Source: Bacteroidales bacterium (GTDB lineage: Bacteria; Bacteroidota; Bacteroidia; Bacteroidales; P3). From it: a stretch of DNA of 64,000 nucleotides. The stretch spans positions 124,001 through 188,000 of the forward strand of contig JAISGN010000008.1 in NCBI GenBank assembly GCA_031263015.1, written 5' to 3'. Below the pieces are notes generated by a model that ran no database searches, was not told the origin of the DNA, and saw nothing but the letters and a program-made list of their open reading frames with translations. This document shows positions 63,447 through 64,000 of the stretch, piece after piece (within the stretch, counting starts at the first letter, position 1; each line of letters starts with the position of its first letter). A program made the translations under genes and the position numbers.

Positions 63447-63555
63447 CGGAAAAAGCAGAAATATCATAAGGAAAGCCTGATACACGACTCTCTTATTGCG
63501 TTTATTGCCTCGCAAATCAGCAAAGGCTAAAATCTTTTGTCTTTATCCTCCGACC

Positions 63556-63765
63556 AAATGCTGTTTCATTTTTCTAAAACGGCTTTTCGTTTTTACCAAA
63601 GGCTGTTTCATTCACACGAAAGGCTGTTTCATTTTTCTAAAACAGCCTTTGGTAAAAACGAAAGTAAGTTTTGTGATGAGTAAAGGAAGTAATGGCGGAT
63701 TAATCTCTGTATGAGACACAACGAAACGCACTTCGGTAAAAACAAAAGAGCGGTTTTTTACGCCG
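63556..63765. repeat. 21-bp modular repeat array, 10 units
   Basis: The longest array. Units start at 63556, 63577, 63598, 63619, 63640, 63661, 63682, 63703, 63724 and 63745. Cores include AAATGCTGTTT, AAACGGCTTTT, AAAGGCTGTTT (twice) and AAACAGCCTTT; units at 63619 and 63640 are inverted relative to each other and can form an 11-bp hairpin. Units 63682-63744 carry the CA-rich element. The last unit is half of the terminator hairpin of the next gene. It occupies most of the 402-bp gap. Confidence 0.92.
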
Positions 63766-63769
63766 CTCT
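63739..63769 (-). terminator. Terminator of the gene entering from the right edge
   Basis: Stem AGAGCGG/CCGCTCT with a 9-base T-rich loop; on the minus strand it is followed by a T-rich run. The hairpin overlaps the final 21-bp repeat unit. Confidence 0.75.
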
Positions 63770-63820
63770 CCAATATATAAACAATAAAAATTAAAATTAT
63801 GGGGATCAAAGAACTTGTCT

Positions 63821-64000
63821 TTACTCCATTTCCTTAGTTTCTTCTGTTGTTGCTTCCTTTTCAGGTTCGGTTACAGTAGTTGATTCCGTTTCTACGGCTT
63901 CGTCAGCAGGTTTAGCAGCCTTCTTAGTTGTTTTTGCTTTCTTTGCTGAACCGCTTTCCTCATCCTTGACCATTTCTTCCCTTAAAGAAGCAAGTGCATC
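63821..64000 (-). CDS. C-terminal end of an unrecognised protein
   Basis: The last 59 codons of a gene that continues past the window. It starts DALASLREEMVKDEESGSAKK and then becomes a low-complexity tail of Lys, Ala, Thr and Glu (AKTTKKAAKPADE...TEEETK-type), ending in MEM-like acidic residues before TAA. Such charged tails occur on several Bacteroidetes ribosomal and DNA-binding proteins, but I do not recognise this one. A terminator lies about 50 bp downstream. Confidence 0.75.
   Translation of the reverse strand, partial: DALASLREEMVKDEESGSAKKAKTTKKAAKPADEAVETESTTVTEPEKEATTEETKEME

Noticed and set aside
63496-63714. Open frame encoding KxCFIFLK-type heptads within the repeat array
   Set aside because: The 21-bp unit lacks stops in one frame, so arrays give such frames by chance (also at 16628-16951, 7837-8022 and 49433-49627). 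No promoter, start context or conserved domain supports a protein, though translation was not excluded.

Overview
The window looks like a chromosomal segment from a member of the Bacteroidales (phylum Bacteroidota). Reasons: nearly every transcription unit is preceded by the Bacteroidetes -7 promoter motif TAnnTTTG; there are type IX secretion (T9SS) cargo proteins with C-terminal sorting domains; and several families are typical of the phylum (GH3-type adenylating protein, short CstA, SIMPL, Put-PepSY lipoprotein, OmpA/TPR lipoprotein, FucP-type sugar transporter). There is no phage, plasmid, IS element, CRISPR array or rRNA. I cannot name the species.

Layout. 1-410: end of a hexapeptide-repeat acetyltransferase. 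440-3178: uvrB and comF. 3484-7750: a minus-strand operon DRTGG - anti-sigma-type ATPase - sensory [FeFe]-hydrogenase-like protein fused in frame to a membrane anchor and thioredoxin-fold domain - dapB. 7958-15243: recG, ROK sugar kinase, FucP-type transporter, apbE, cstA. 15345-24835: rsuA/rluB-type pseudouridine synthase, AsmA-like protein, glycosyltransferase, murF, GH3 protein, flippase. 25113-29684: hemerythrin/response-regulator pair, rmuC, truA, PfkB kinase. 29779-35385: PepSY lipoprotein, omega-amidase, tRNA-Leu, histidine kinase, hemW, second flippase. 35730-39713: OmpA/TPR lipoprotein, TM2 and DUF2752 membrane proteins, a tRNA-Ser-Pro-Arg cluster, SIMPL protein. 39992-49390: PlsC-like acyltransferase, M16 homologue without its metal site, LuxE-like protein, T9SS leucine-rich-repeat protein, recA, rodA and mrdA (PBP2). 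49695-62231: one 4178-residue T9SS surface protein. 62423-63418: lytic transglycosylase. 63821-64000: the end of an unrecognised protein.

The genes are mostly housekeeping (DNA repair, cell wall, tRNA modification, envelope). The most unusual signal is between the genes. At least 13 intergenic sites carry arrays of a modular repeat in a strict 21-bp register: an 11-bp AAA-N5-TTT core (commonly AAAGGCTGTTT, its complement AAACAGCCTTT, or AAACGCCGTTT) plus a 10-bp linker drawn from a small set, both used in either orientation. The arrays often start at, or supply, stop codons. Units of the same kind are translated in two proteins: twelve units form a 14-residue-period arginine/aspartate-rich repeat in the pseudouridine synthase, and about four units form the N-terminus of a flippase. 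Two unrelated sequences (the omega-amidase leader and the cstA/apbE junction) are also tandemly repeated with a 21-bp period. I know of no described repeat family with this design.
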